Shown here: positions 29,032 through 40,054 of the stretch, in pieces
Layout: the number at the start of each line of letters is the position of its first letter
Numbering within the stretch: position 1 is the stretch's first letter
Assembly: GCF_009936175.1 (NCBI RefSeq)
Contig: NZ_AP019773.1
Coordinates: 1-64,000 of the forward strand
DNA: 64,000 bases
Direction of reading: 5' to 3'
Origin: Bartonella quintana
GTDB taxonomy: Bacteria; Pseudomonadota; Alphaproteobacteria; Rhizobiales; Rhizobiaceae
The notes under the pieces: generated by a model
Told to the model about the DNA's origin: nothing
The model's database searches: none
Seen by the model: the letters and a program-made list of their open reading frames with translations, nothing else
Translations under genes and position numbers: made by a program

Positions 29032-32000
29032 GATTGACCTGCTTTATGAAGACTACTTGACCATTCCCATAAGCGTGCCAAATGGTCATAATCACCTTCA
29101 TATTCTTTTTTTAAAGGGACGGCGTGTGAAAGATAGCCTTGTTGTGGATTTTGATAATATTCTATTAACGCAATAAGATGTTTCCATGCTTTTTCACCAA
29201 GATTAATTGCGCTTTGGGTGTCTTTTTTCCCTTTCTTTAAAAGAATTGATTGGGGAGCGATTTCACCTTTTCCATTGAGAGCGATATAAAATAAATTTGT
29301 AGGGGTAAGATCTTGAAAATCTGTAAAAGCTCCTTGCATGAACAAAGCTGTTTCCAATGCCAATTGTGGAAATAATAAATCGCGAACTTGTTTTGATGAA
29401 GGGGGTGTGCTGGTTTTAAAATCAAAAATTTCAACCATTTTTCCTGGCAAAACATCAATACGATCAGCGCGTCCCGAAAGTGTTACACCCGTTGTACCTA
29501 TGGGTATTTTTTGAGAAACCACTTCGGCATATCGTTTACGAGGCTCTAAACTTTGTTCCCATTGGATCAAAAATGGAGCAAAGTTTTCAAAATTGTTCCA
29601 CCAGATTGCTTCAATATCGGCAGGCAAATTAAGTTTATCAAATTCTTTACGCCCGATATTCAGGAGCACATCTAATGCGTTTGCAGTATTTGGATTTTTT
29701 ACTTGTGTGCAAAAAGCAGCAAGAATAGCGTGATAAAGTGTGCCACGTTCAGCAGCATCCGGGTCATGGATGAGAGCTTTAAGCGGTTTAAGCCGCAAGA
29801 TTTTTTTTGCGTAAATAGCATAAGGATCATACCGCAACGTTGGTATTTCAGTGACCGAAAAGTGACGGGGACGCATTTTGAGGGGTGGTATAGGGGAAGG
29901 ACGTGTGGCACAGGCAGTCATATTTGTATTATCAAGCATTTTCGCCCAATGAAGCAATATTTCACCTCGTGTGCGGATTTGTTTCCAAACTTGTTTTCCT
30001 ATAACCGTTTCTAAGCGCTGTAACCAGCGTGAAGGAAGTGAAGGAACATGATTAACCCGTAGTGCTCGGCTCATAACCACTTTATTCATTCCCATAGCCC
30101 ACTGAAAATCATGCGCGGAAAGACCAATACGTTTCTCTGGTGGTTCAAGAGTTAACATCATTTTCATTTGCCGCGATAAAAAAGCATCATTGCGGGCTGT
30201 AATAGGCCATGATCCTTCATTAAGACCACCGATAACCACGGTATCAACGGTTTGCAAACGTGATTCTAAAGTGCCCCAGATGAACAAGCGCGGATGGCCA
30301 CCCGGGGAAGGTGTTACGGAGCGGGTTGCTATAAGGGCTGAAAACATAGCAGGCCATTCGCGAAGCTGAAATTTTAATCCTGATTGATCACTTACCAATT
30401 CACACAAAAAAGTTGATAAGGCTTGTCCTGCTTCATGTTGATAAAGATTTACGAGAGAATTGTTTTCATCACGCCCAAAATTTTCAAAAACCTCAACAGT
30501 TGCTATTGCAACTTCATTGATGGTGCATTCCTTCCGCTGGGTTATGAGAGATGCTAAAGGTTCGACAGCTTTCTTCAAAAGATAACAAAGCAGACGTGCT
30601 TCTTCACACTTCTGTTGATCAAGAGTGCTGTTTTCGGAGGTATCATGGGAATATGTTTTTATCCATTTTTCAAGAAATTGGTCACATTCGCAAAGATTAA
30701 TACGGCCAGTGCTTTTTCGGAGAACAAAGAGTTCAAAATTTTCTGCCATTTCGCGTAATCGAGGACGGTTTTGTTCAAGTTTTGTGAGTGGATGTTTGAG
30801 AAGCGAAAGAAAAGCAATTGGATCAGGTTGAAACACATTTTCTAAAAGAAGCCGTAACAGGGTTGAGGGGAGTGTTTGTGCAAGTGGTATTCCTCCTGAA
30901 TCATTTGCTTCAATTCCAAATCGCTGTAATTCAGCTGCGACACGGCGTGCTAAATTACGGTCATTTGTGATAAGAGCTGCGGTTTTTTGAGGATCTTCAA
31001 TGGCGTTACGTAAAGCAACAGAAATGGCGAGAGCTTCTTCGCGTTCATTTATAGCTTCAATGAATGACCAATCTGCACACAGGTTTTCATAATCATCGCG
31101 GACAATTTGTATCCATCGGTCTGTTGTAGAGGCTGGTCGGAATGCTTCTGATAAAAGAGCCGCGCGTTTTGCTTTTATTGTGCTTTGTTGGCCAATTTCA
31201 CGAACATGAATGCGCTGGCATTTCATAAGAGAGAGAAGCTTTTTTAAATGATATTGAGGGTGGCCAAAAACATTAGCTGCATGATCGAACGAATCAAAAG
31301 CTTTTTTTTCTTCATGGGTTGTGCCTAATGCATTCCATTGATCTTCATCCATATGAAGATCAAGGCCTGGAAGAACAACAGCACCTTTTGGTAGGGAGGC
31401 AACGACCTTTAGAAGATCAGAAACTGCGGGAATAGAACCTGATACACCAGCCGCGAGTATAGGTTTCTCAGGTTGTGTACGATACAAAGTCTCGGCATGT
31501 ATTTTGAGTATTTGATTGCGCCATTCAGCTGGATTGCTTCGTTGTCTTTCTTTTAAGATTTGCGGCCAGTTTTGTGTGACAATGCTAAGAAAATCGAGCG
31601 TTATTTGCCACCATTCGGCGACCATATCGGGTGCAATATCTTTAAGCTTTGACCAATTTGCTGCTTCTGTTTCAATTTCATCCATCAAGTGTGCTAAATC
31701 TTGTGCAAGCCAAATTGCATCGGCAGTATGAGTAGGAATAAGCACATCTTCTGTGCCAAACATGGTCCGCAAATGAGCAGGTAAATTTTCACGCCAAGGA
31801 CGAATGAGGCGTGCTAAAAGCAGAAGACGTTCAATTTCTCCAAGTGGAGGATTTAAAGTGTTGGGATGGTTTTCAACAAAAAGGAAACTATCTTCGTCCA
31901 CATCTCCTAAGGGGCGAATGGCTGGCAAGAAGGTTGATTTTGTGTCACTTCTTTCAGCAAAAGCTGTACGCAAAGCGCGAGCAGCACGGCGTGTTGGAAC

Positions 32001-32147
32001 ATAGATGAGGGTATCTGCAAGAGCAGTTTGTACATCTCCATCTGGTGCAAAGTTATCAAGAAGAGCACCCGAGAGCAGTGAATCGACGAAATGCGGTAAA
32101 AAAGAAGTTCCCGGAGAAATAGAAAAGATACGTGGTTTATAAATCAT
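29028..32147 (-). CDS. addB: Double-strand break repair protein AddB
   Basis: Partner of AddA. The 1039-residue alphaproteobacterial-type AddB has an inactivated helicase-like body (VPTRRAARALRTAF; VVIGGLNEGSWP) and a C-terminal PD-(D/E)XK nuclease with SGRADRIDVL, IFDFKTSTPPSSKQV and QLALE. Start MIYKPRIFSISPG is the first in-frame ATG. In rhizobia the gene upstream is the nucleotidyltransferase that follows the TsaE-phosphotransferase gene; here 1.76 kb of decayed DNA separates the two. Confidence 0.94.
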   Translation of the reverse strand: MIYKPRIFSISPGTSFLPHFVDSLLSGALLDNFAPDGDVQTALADTLIYVPTRRAARALRTAFAERSDTKSTFLPAIRPLGDVDEDSFLFVENHPNTLNPPLGEIERLLLLARLIRPWRENLPAHLRTMFGTEDVLIPTHTADAIWLAQDLAHLMDEIETEAANWSKLKDIAPDMVAEWWQITLDFLSIVTQNWPQILKERQRSNPAEWRNQILKIHAETLYRTQPEKPILAAGVSGSIPAVSDLLKVVASLPKGAVVLPGLDLHMDEDQWNALGTTHEEKKAFDSFDHAANVFGHPQYHLKKLLSLMKCQRIHVREIGQQSTIKAKRAALLSEAFRPASTTDRWIQIVRDDYENLCADWSFIEAINEREEALAISVALRNAIEDPQKTAALITNDRNLARRVAAELQRFGIEANDSGGIPLAQTLPSTLLRLLLENVFQPDPIAFLSLLKHPLTKLEQNRPRLREMAENFELFVLRKSTGRINLCECDQFLEKWIKTYSHDTSENSTLDQQKCEEARLLCYLLKKAVEPLASLITQRKECTINEVAIATVEVFENFGRDENNSLVNLYQHEAGQALSTFLCELVSDQSGLKFQLREWPAMFSALIATRSVTPSPGGHPRLFIWGTLESRLQTVDTVVIGGLNEGSWPITARNDAFLSRQMKMMLTLEPPEKRIGLSAHDFQWAMGMNKVVMSRALRVNHVPSLPSRWLQRLETVIGKQVWKQIRTRGEILLHWAKMLDNTNMTACATRPSPIPPLKMRPRHFSVTEIPTLRYDPYAIYAKKILRLKPLKALIHDPDAAERGTLYHAILAAFCTQVKNPNTANALDVLLNIGRKEFDKLNLPADIEAIWWNNFENFAPFLIQWEQSLEPRKRYAEVVSQKIPIGTTGVTLSGRADRIDVLPGKMVEIFDFKTSTPPSSKQVRDLLFPQLALETALFMQGAFTDFQDLTPTNLFYIALNGKGEIAPQSILLKKGKKDTQSAINLGEKAWKHLIALIEYYQNPQQGYLSHAVPLKKEYEGDYDHLARLWEWSSSLHKAGQS

Positions 32148-32659
32148 GTGATCTCATTTGGAACACTTGGAAAAATTCTATCTTATAGATTATTTGCATT
32201 ATTCCTACTGTATACAATTTTCACAGTGGGAAAAACTGAAAAGCTGCATTTGCATCTAGATTTTTGACTTTGATTTATGAAAAAAACATTGAAACGCATC
32301 ATGTAGTCTAGATCATCGCATGAAGATATAAAAAACTTTTTTAATATTATTCAATAAGGAATTAGCTAGGCTTTTTGTTTAGCCTAAACAAGAGATAAAG
32401 GAGCAAATATTAAAGTTTTGATCTGTAAACATATTGGAAATTTTTGAGCGTGATAAAAAAGAAACTTACTGCTTTTACAGTACAATATGAAAATGCTCTC
32501 TCTATACTACGCTTTTTTAAGAAAAATTGATCCACACCATTGCAATATCTAAGCTAGACTTAAAGAATGATCTAGTGGATAAGATTCGTTAATCTTCATC
32601 AAAGATTTGGAAAAAAATGGAAGCAGATATGTATATCTATTCCTAGTTTTTTGCCCCTC
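32148..32659. other. Gene-free region upstream of addB
   Basis: About 510 A+T-rich bases with no supported gene on either strand. This is where the rhizobial gene order would predict a MurU-like nucleotidyltransferase; I see none of its LAAGxGxRxxPLT signature. The addB promoter should lie near its left end. The rest of the gap, to 33906, is the IS remnant. Confidence 0.5.
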
Positions 32660-33850
32660 ACTTTTTAGGAGCATAGGACGATTGCATCAGAGATGAGCAA
32701 TCCCATAAAAGGAGAAGTTTTTATCAAAGAGGCGATAGGTGTGAAGCGGTCACGTTTATTAAAGGATGCTTCAACAAAGTAGCATTCTTTATAAAAATGT
32801 TCACCATCGTTGTGTTGTGCTATTTTGCAGTTTGGTTTGGATGAGAAGAAAGAACAAGGATGCATTTTGTTTCCTCATCCCTTCTGTTCATGCATCTGAA
32901 CATAACTTCTATCATCTCCCTAACAACTGGTGTATTTTCCTCTCCATCAACAAACAAGCTGCTTGGATAACTGCATTCCAGTCCTCTGTTCTTAAGAAGA
33001 AAACACAAAGCTTAGCTCAAGGTTATTGACCACAGCAAAGCACTTCAGGGTCAAATCTTGGCCCTGCTTTTTGCAACATTTCCCTCTCATGCTGCCCTTT
33101 CTCTTTCTATAATAGCCCACAATACAATCTATAGTTTCCCACACAGGAAGAAGTGAGGACAAAGAAAGGTAATATCACTCCTCACAGATTACCATCATAG
33201 TTCGTACACTTAGGAAGAAGCCAGTCTGGCACCATCATTATTTTTGCCAACAACCCCCAATGGTGCAGACAGCTCTTGCATTGAGACGGTTCCTAAGAGG
33301 CATTTTTACTCTTTTCTTCAATATTTTTATCCACACAGCCAATCCGGCTTGTGACGTGGAAGCGAATAGTTTTGTTTGATCCAACATAAACAGGTTTGAA
33401 ACGAGAGTATCTTAAGTATCTCATGATTATCTTTATAAACAAGATCTTGTACGAAGTTGATAAGCGCTTCCCAAACTGGATGCCAACGGTTTTTCTAGCA
33501 CCAACCAGGACTATAACATTGATCGATGGATACTATGCCACTTACCATGGATACATGGATACATGGATGTACCTCATTTACCTGACGAAAGGGGAAACTC
33601 TCATCCTTGACTTCTGGCTTTTAAAATAAAATGAATGCTTTCAACAAAAAACGGGTAGGGTTTTCAGTACTCACGCCTATCCTAACAGACTTACCATCCG
33701 TAAACGGTAAATCTTTTGCTGATTGCTGCACTGTATTGATGGAAGACTTCTGCTAGTAATACGCCTTTTTTATAAATGGAACGCTTTACAAATGGGATAT
33801 TACCACCAATCCATTCTGATTTCATAATCTTAACTTAAGCTATAAAACCG
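32660..33850 (-). mobile_element. Degraded IS5-like insertion sequence, copy B
   Basis: Minus-strand translation yields transposase pieces in several frames: FVESIHFILK (near 33630), GEHFYKECYFVEASFNKR (near 32790), and the tail KTSPFMGLLISDAIVL (near 32690). These match the N-terminal ILKxGV, the RHLIERFFxKLK region and the hydrophobic C-terminal helix of IS5 transposases. At nucleotide level 33600-33790 aligns with 9480-9680 (copy A) and, inverted, with 39545-39600 (copy C). No frame is intact and ends are not resolved. A short ATGGATAC repeat occurs near 33545. Confidence 0.75.
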
Positions 33851-33906
33851 AGGCTCTGTAGCGGAAACAGATTACCTTAAGAAAGGTCGTCTTGAAAGGT
33901 TAAGAG

Positions 33907-35421
33907 TTAAGGTGTTTCTTGTGCTTTTGAAAGGAGACCTATATCCTGATAAAAGCTTTGTAAAGGCGCAAGAATTGGGTGAGAAAGATTACGGGCGAGA
34001 TAATCCTGCACATCGGGAAGATGTTTAAGATAAGATGATTTTCCATCACGTTGTTGAAAGCAGACAAAAATCCCGAGAATTTTCGAAGCGCGCTGAGCAC
34101 CTGCAAATGCGTAAAGCTTACGAAATTTATCTTCATCAAAAGGTCGTGACGCTTGATGACGTGCAATGCAATAAGCGTCGAGAATTTTTGCTTCGAGTGT
34201 TGGTGAAATAAACAGACGTGCATCTTGTGCTAAAGAGACAAGGTCATAGGCTGTTGGCCCTTTTAAGCCGTCTTGAAAATCAAGAAGACCAATGCGATCA
34301 GTTCCTTCTTTGTGTGCACGCCAAAGAATATTGGGTGAATGATAATCACGCATGACAAAGGTGTCTTCTCCTTGGGCGAGGCTATCGAGATAAGGCTGCC
34401 AGCAGGTAAAAAAAGCTTTACGTTGTTGTTGATCTAGAGTTTTTCGCGTTTTAAAGGGCAAGTACCAGTCCAGCAATAAAGAGAGTTCTGTTTTTAGTGT
34501 TTGGCAATCATAGGAGGGAATTTGAAGCAAAAATGTCGCAAATTGCTTTACTGAAGGCCACGACTTTTGGTGGAAGGCAGCCAGCAATTTACTACAGGCA
34601 ATGTAACGCTCTTCTAGAGGATCGCCGGTTTGATCTAAAAGTCCTTCACGTCCGAAATCCTCTAGAATTAAAAGACCTTTTTCAAAATCTTCTACAAAAA
34701 TGCGAGGAGCAGAAAATCCATTGTCTAAAATGAGCTGGTTAATCCCTACAAATTGACGGATATCTTTTGCAAGATGTGCCATTGTTACGTAAGAGGAATC
34801 TTCATTTTGTGCCATTTGCATGATTGGTGCATTCATGAGAACTTCTTGATGATGTCCATGATCAAGAAGTTCATAAGTTCGGGCTGAGGCATCACAAGCC
34901 AAAAAACGACGATGAACATGACCGCGTCTATGGATTGTTAAAAATCTGCGAATTGCAAAAGACCGCTGTAGACGCTCAAGAGCGTGTTCTGCTGATGTAA
35001 GAGTCACATGACGCCCATAATCTTCGTATTGGAAAGTGAGGGCAAAAGTAACCGGTCCTAAAAGTTCTGCACTTTTTTCTGGCCATTCAACGAGTAAAAT
35101 ACTTTGCTCACGTGCTTCATGAAGTCCTAATTCATCGATTTCTTCTGCTATAGAAAGGCGATAAAGGTCAACATGAATAATTTCAAATTGTGGAAGTTGA
35201 TAGCTTTGAGCAAGAGTGAAAGTAGGACTTGGGACGTCCAGAGTAGTGTCGTTAGCAAGTGTGCGAATGATTGTACGTGCGAGGGTTGATTTTCCTGTGC
35301 CAAGATCGCCTTGAAGTGTTACAAGATCGCCCGGCTTTAAAGCGAGGGCTAAATCTTGCGCAAAAAGCTTGGTTGCTTTTTCATTTTCAAGAGAAAAACT
35401 AAAGTTCATTAAGATTTCCAT
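33907..35421 (-). CDS. tsaE: TsaE-phosphotransferase fusion (tRNA t6A ATPase and AmgK-like sugar kinase)
   Basis: A 504-residue two-domain protein. Residues 1-150 are TsaE, the ATPase subunit of the threonylcarbamoyl-adenosine (t6A37) tRNA complex, with Walker A GDLGTGKST at 38-46 and VPSPTFTLAQSY. Residues 170-500 are an aminoglycoside-phosphotransferase-fold kinase, with VMRDYHSPNILWR (catalytic loop D) and GLLDFQDGLKGP (the DFG-like metal site), similar to anomeric MurNAc/GlcNAc kinase AmgK. The fusion is standard in many Rhizobiales. Start may be ATG 35421 or ATG 35409. The MurU-type nucleotidyltransferase normally following it is missing. Confidence 0.92.
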   Translation of the reverse strand: MEILMNFSFSLENEKATKLFAQDLALALKPGDLVTLQGDLGTGKSTLARTIIRTLANDTTLDVPSPTFTLAQSYQLPQFEIIHVDLYRLSIAEEIDELGLHEAREQSILLVEWPEKSAELLGPVTFALTFQYEDYGRHVTLTSAEHALERLQRSFAIRRFLTIHRRGHVHRRFLACDASARTYELLDHGHHQEVLMNAPIMQMAQNEDSSYVTMAHLAKDIRQFVGINQLILDNGFSAPRIFVEDFEKGLLILEDFGREGLLDQTGDPLEERYIACSKLLAAFHQKSWPSVKQFATFLLQIPSYDCQTLKTELSLLLDWYLPFKTRKTLDQQQRKAFFTCWQPYLDSLAQGEDTFVMRDYHSPNILWRAHKEGTDRIGLLDFQDGLKGPTAYDLVSLAQDARLFISPTLEAKILDAYCIARHQASRPFDEDKFRKLYAFAGAQRASKILGIFVCFQQRDGKSSYLKHLPDVQDYLARNLSHPILAPLQSFYQDIGLLSKAQETP

Positions 35422-35483
35422 AAAAGTGGTTGAGAAAAAGTTTTTATCATAATAAATAAAGGGCCAGATTAAAAAACTTTATC

Positions 35484-37883
35484 TCATTTGGGAATTGGAA
35501 AAAAACATTGAACCGTTGTTCCTTGTCCAGCACCAGTAAGAATTTCAACATGTCCATTGTGGAGTTCAACAAAGCTTTTGACAAGGGAGAGACCAAGACC
35601 TGCTCCTGCACGCCCCCCATGATGTGAATGGGAAGAAAAACGTTTGAAAATTCGATCAAGGATGTCTTTTGGAATATCAGATCCCTCATTGTGGACACTG
35701 AAGACGATATTATTATCTTGTTCTTCAGCACAAAATTCAATCGTACTTGCTTCCGTTGCAAAATTAATGGCATTGCTGAGGATATTCACAAAGATTTGAT
35801 GCAAACGGGTTGCATCCGCAGAAATAAAATTCAAGGAAGGAGAAATTTGTTGTAAAAGCGTGATATGACGTCCGTTAAGACGCTCTTCCACGCGCGCTAC
35901 GGCTTGCACCATAGCATCAGCAATATTAACTGATTTTATGTTAAGCTCCATTATGCCTGCATCAAGGGTTGCAAGATCAAGAATATCATTAACAATATTC
36001 AAAAGAGTGCTTGATTCTGAGTGAATATGGCCAAGATATTCCTTTTGGCGTTCATTGATAGAGCCAAAAATTTGATCGCGTAAAATATCGGAAAATCCAA
36101 TAATATTGGTAAGAGGCGTACGCAATTCATAGGAAACATGTTGGACAAATTCATTGCGCAAACGATCAGCGCTTTCTAAGGTTTCATTTTTCTCTTGAAG
36201 AGCACGTGCGACATAAATAGTATCTGTCACATTTACGAAAGTGAGCATCGTCTCTCCATTGGGAAGGGGGACCAATGTATAATCAATGATCATGCCATTT
36301 TTGAGGTCCATACGACCTGAATATGTATCACGTTTTTCAGCAAAACCAGTAATGAATTTAGTAAACCAATCCCATTCTTTCCCCACAGTGAGGGGCGAAC
36401 AATAACTTTGTAATTGCGTAATATGGGTGCCTTCCACCAATAAATTATAGGGTAGCGACCATAATTTCGATAACGCAGGATTGGATAAACGAAGGCGTCC
36501 GTCAGTGGCAAAAACCACCACTCCTTCTGAAAGCTTATCAAGTGTTTCGCCCTGTATTTTAATGAGTGTATTATAGCGTCGTTCAAGGTCAATTTTTTCT
36601 GTGAGATTTTCGTAAAGCCAAGTGACACCTCCTTGTGGATGAGGGCTAGAAATAACACGCACTGTGCGCCCATCTGGCAGATTCCAAATTTGTTGATTTG
36701 ATTCTGTTTGCCGGTAGGCTTTAAAAAGTTCTTCTTTCCATGTGCGCCAATCAGGATTTTCACCAATAAGCCCTTTTTCACGCAAGCGTTCAAGGAGCAA
36801 TGTATGACTTGGTTCACTTTCTAGAAAAGAGTTCTCCAACGGCCATAAAATTTTAAACGCATGGTTGCAGAATTTTAATTTTTGGTTGGTATCAAAAATA
36901 GCTACAGCAGTTGAGATTTGATCAAGTGTTTCACAATGGCTTTGAAGGACACGTCTTAATTCATTGGAAAGATTTTCATATGCACTGTCATCACGTGCAA
37001 AGGCTGCCATCCCTTCAGTGGTTGTAATCCGTGTGAGATGAAAACGATACCGTTCTCCACCGATGACCGTATGAACGTGCTCTTGAAAGATTGTTTCTGT
37101 TTCATCTGTTTGACGTTGTGTTGTTTCATTGAAAAGATCAACTACTTTATTACTGTCTTCCCGAAAACCTGTCATTTCTCTAAAGGCGCGATTGATAAAA
37201 CAAACTTTTCCTTCACAATCTTGTATCCATACTGGTTCTTGAATAAGATCAAGGAGGTTGCGCTGCATTCTTAATTCTGTAAGAATTCGGGTGATATCTT
37301 TCTGTAAACGAGCATTTTCGCTCTGCTGTGTTGAGGTATCTTGAAAGCGTGCAATGGCTACTGTTCCTGCGATGACTCCTGTAACTTGTAACAACATATT
37401 ATTCTTTGTGGTGATAGAGAGCTCAAAAGGGTGAGATTTGCAACGTAATTGCGTTAATGCGTGGTCAAGTTCCAGCAGAGAAGGTTCTTCAAGCCAGAGT
37501 TCAAAACACTGAAAATTTTGTTGAGGAATTCCTGTTTTTTGCAACGCTGGAATATTGCCAATCACATGAGGTAAAGCCGTGGGGGTCTCCCAAATAAGAA
37601 GATACTGGCCGGTTTCTTCCAGGAGCCATTCGTAATACTTAAGTTTTTCAGAAAAATCTGCTTGAATTGTTTTCAAAAGCTTCTGTGAAGCTTTTTTTGC
37701 ATGCATAATAACTGCCATGCAAATGAGAAGTGAAGCACAAGAAACTCCTCCACAGAGTGCTAAAAGAAGCCATGGACCATTGGTGAAATAAGATGGTAAA
37801 TGATCTTCCAATGATTGAGCAGTAGCGCATGTCGGAAAAAAAAAGAAAAGAAGGCAAAAAATATCGATAAAGATTTGGGTCAT
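35484..37883 (-). CDS. Membrane-bound PAS-domain sensor histidine kinase
   Basis: Two-component sensor kinase of about 799 residues from ATG 37883 (ATG 37928 possible). It has an N-terminal signal or membrane segment (IFIDIFCLLFFFFPTCATA), a second span (LLLALCGGVSCASLLICMAV), three PAS-like regions between about 100 and 560, a HisKA domain with the phospho-acceptor in HVSYELRTPLTNI near residue 582, and a HATPase domain with the N-box NILSNAINFA, F-box IFKRFSSH and G2 GAGLGLSLVKS. It sits between ahcY and the tsaE fusion, as in rhizobia. No response regulator is nearby. Its DivL/PleC-like architecture suggests cell-cycle signalling, but this is inference; unlike DivL it keeps the histidine. 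Confidence 0.9.
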   Translation of the reverse strand: MTQIFIDIFCLLFFFFPTCATAQSLEDHLPSYFTNGPWLLLALCGGVSCASLLICMAVIMHAKKASQKLLKTIQADFSEKLKYYEWLLEETGQYLLIWETPTALPHVIGNIPALQKTGIPQQNFQCFELWLEEPSLLELDHALTQLRCKSHPFELSITTKNNMLLQVTGVIAGTVAIARFQDTSTQQSENARLQKDITRILTELRMQRNLLDLIQEPVWIQDCEGKVCFINRAFREMTGFREDSNKVVDLFNETTQRQTDETETIFQEHVHTVIGGERYRFHLTRITTTEGMAAFARDDSAYENLSNELRRVLQSHCETLDQISTAVAIFDTNQKLKFCNHAFKILWPLENSFLESEPSHTLLLERLREKGLIGENPDWRTWKEELFKAYRQTESNQQIWNLPDGRTVRVISSPHPQGGVTWLYENLTEKIDLERRYNTLIKIQGETLDKLSEGVVVFATDGRLRLSNPALSKLWSLPYNLLVEGTHITQLQSYCSPLTVGKEWDWFTKFITGFAEKRDTYSGRMDLKNGMIIDYTLVPLPNGETMLTFVNVTDTIYVARALQEKNETLESADRLRNEFVQHVSYELRTPLTNIIGFSDILRDQIFGSINERQKEYLGHIHSESSTLLNIVNDILDLATLDAGIMELNIKSVNIADAMVQAVARVEERLNGRHITLLQQISPSLNFISADATRLHQIFVNILSNAINFATEASTIEFCAEEQDNNIVFSVHNEGSDIPKDILDRIFKRFSSHSHHGGRAGAGLGLSLVKSFVELHNGHVEILTGAGQGTTVQCFFPIPK

Positions 37884-37967
37884 TTTTTGAGCTTTTTCTT
37901 TGGGGTCGTAGTCACCAAAGCTGAGCACGATGCATTTTCCTTTTTTCTTTTAACACAAGGAAAAGTC

Positions 37968-39365
37968 TTAGTAACGGTAATGATTTGGTTTATAGGGTCC
38001 TTGTGGTGTGACACCAATATAAACCGCTTGTTCTTCTGATAAAACGCTTAATTTTATTCCTAGCCGATCAAGGTGAAGGCGTGCAACTTTTTCATCAAGA
38101 CGTTTGGGCAAAACAGTTACTTCATTTTTGTAATGTTCTGCACGGGTAAAGAGTTCAATTTGCGCTAAGACTTGATTGGTAAAAGAAGCTGACATGACAA
38201 AAGAAGGGTGACCTGTCGCATTACCCAGGTTTAGCAAACGCCCCTCAGAAAGCAAAATTATACGTTTTCCATCGGGAAAGGTAACTATATCGACTTGTGG
38301 TTTAATATTTGTCCATGGCAAGTTTCTAAGGGCTGATACTTGGATTTCATTATCAAAGTGGCCAATGTTTCCAAGAATACACATATCTTTGACTTGTTGC
38401 ATATGGTCTAAGCGGACAACATCTTTATTGCCAGTTGTTGTGATGATAATATCAGCACTAGAGGCTGCGTCATCTAAAGTAACGACTTCGTAACCGTCCA
38501 TTGCCGCTTGAAGAGCACAAATTGGGTCGATTTCTGTTATTTTGACACGTGCTCCTGCACCTGACAAAGACGCTGCTGAACCTTTACCCACATCGCCATA
38601 ACCACAGACGATAGCCGTTTTTCCAGCTATCATCACGTCTGTCCCACGTCGGATACCATCTACCAATGATTCTTTACAGCCATATTTATTATCAAATTTT
38701 GATTTAGTGACACTATCATTGACATTAATGGCAGGAAAAGGCAAAAGCCCTTCCTTTTGTAATTGATAAAGACGGAGTACACCTGTTGTAGTTTCTTCAC
38801 TGACACCTTTAATTGCTGTACGTTGGCGTGTAAAAAATCCTGGTGTAATCTTCATACGCTTTTGGATCTGTTTGAAGAAAAATTCCTCTTCTTTTGTTTT
38901 GGGATAAGATAGAATATCCTTATTTATTTCCGCACGGCTTCCCGTTAAAATATAGTTTGTGGCATCAGCTCCATCATCTAAGATAAGATTGGAAGGATTG
39001 CCATCAGGCCATTGGAAAATGGCATCTATATAAGCCCAATATTCTTCAAGTGTTTCACCCTTAACCCCGAAAACAGCAGTTCCAGTGGCTGCAATAGCTG
39101 CTGCTGCGTGGTCTTGCGTGGAAAAAATATTACTAGAACTCCACCGGACATCGGCACCAATTGCTTTTAGTGTTTCAATTAAAACAGCTGTTTGAATGGT
39201 AATATGCAACGAACCAGAAATCCGTGCTCCGCACAACGGTTGACTGAAAGAAAATTCTTCACGACAAGCCATCAAACCGGGCATTTCTGTTTCAGCGATA
39301 TCGATTTCTTTACGACCATAAGCAGCAAGTGCGATATCTTTGACAACATAATCTTGAGCTGCCAT
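37968..39365 (-). CDS. ahcY: Adenosylhomocysteinase
   Basis: NAD-dependent hydrolysis of S-adenosylhomocysteine to adenosine and homocysteine, relieving product inhibition of methyltransferases. The 465-residue product has the NAD-binding [10 protein letters not shown] loop, the LDDGADATN substrate-binding region and the C-terminal DRLGIKL with PYKPNHYRY at the end. The start [14 protein letters not shown] is clear. Upstream lies a decayed IS copy, with no riboswitch-like structure that I could see. Confidence 0.97.
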   Translation of the reverse strand: MAAQDYVVKDIALAAYGRKEIDIAETEMPGLMACREEFSFSQPLCGARISGSLHITIQTAVLIETLKAIGADVRWSSSNIFSTQDHAAAAIAATGTAVFGVKGETLEEYWAYIDAIFQWPDGNPSNLILDDGADATNYILTGSRAEINKDILSYPKTKEEEFFFKQIQKRMKITPGFFTRQRTAIKGVSEETTTGVLRLYQLQKEGLLPFPAINVNDSVTKSKFDNKYGCKESLVDGIRRGTDVMIAGKTAIVCGYGDVGKGSAASLSGAGARVKITEIDPICALQAAMDGYEVVTLDDAASSADIIITTTGNKDVVRLDHMQQVKDMCILGNIGHFDNEIQVSALRNLPWTNIKPQVDIVTFPDGKRIILLSEGRLLNLGNATGHPSFVMSASFTNQVLAQIELFTRAEHYKNEVTVLPKRLDEKVARLHLDRLGIKLSVLSEEQAVYIGVTPQGPYKPNHYRY

Positions 39366-39479
39366 TCTTTATTCCTTCAAAATAAGTTTTTCCAAGACGG
39401 TAGGAGAAATTAAAAAAAAATGCAAGCCAATAGGAAGATTCCTTTCTGTGAAAAAATCTTTATTCAGTCTCCGTAAATT

Positions 39480-40025
39480 TTTGCAACAGACATACATTTA
39501 TAGAATGAGTTATGATGTTCTTGACAGGGGACAAAGAATCTATTGAAAACTTACCCTTTCGTTTTGTTGAAGGCATTCATGTTATTTTAAAAATGGGAGT
39601 CAAGGACGAGAGCTTCCTTTCCTTTGCCCTCGGGCAAATGAGGTATCATCCATGCATCCATGGGCAAGTAGCATAGCATCTATAAATGTTATAATTATTT
39701 GGTGTCAGTAAGGGAGCTACATCAGGTTTTAGCAGAGCTTATCAGGAACTATAGATTATGGTGATCTGTAAGGATTTATGCTATCTTTTGCACGAAGGGG
39801 AACGGGTGAGGAAGCAAAACTGCCCTCCTATTCTTCTCTCTTCTTTAAATAAAAAACCACTCCATAACAATAATGGACATTTTTACAAAGAACGCTGTTT
39901 TATCGAATGCTTCTTCAATGGATTCAAATGTTTCAGATGTATCTCTTTGTGGATAAAAAGCATCTTCTTTTATGGAATTTCTAGTCTCTGCTTCAATCGT
40001 TTTCTGGTTTAAAGAATGAAGTGCA
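39480..40025 (+). mobile_element. Degraded, internally deleted IS5-like insertion sequence, copy C
   Basis: Plus-strand translation gives FVEGIHVILKMGVKDESF near 39565, matching the IS5 N-terminal ILKTGVxWRDL region, followed only 300 bases later by NGHFYKERCFIECFFNGFKC and FRCISLW near 39880-39950, the C-terminal RHLIERFFxKLKxFRxIA region, and a hydrophobic tail SIFFYGISSLCFNRFLV. The DDE core in between is deleted. It is homologous to copies A and B (39545-39600 aligns with their inverse). It fills the space between the NDUFA9-like gene and ahcY. Confidence 0.78.
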
Positions 40026-40054
40026 TACAGCTTAAACCGGTGAGAAAATCTACG

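Noticed and set aside
33396..33629. 77-codon plus-strand frame with tandem ATGGATAC-type repeats
   Set aside because: It is antisense to IS copy B; the minus strand carries the transposase fragments.
35484..37883. Naming the PAS histidine kinase DivL or PleC
   Set aside because: Architecture is similar, but DivL has Tyr in place of His and PleC identity cannot be shown by eye; left as a generic sensor kinase.
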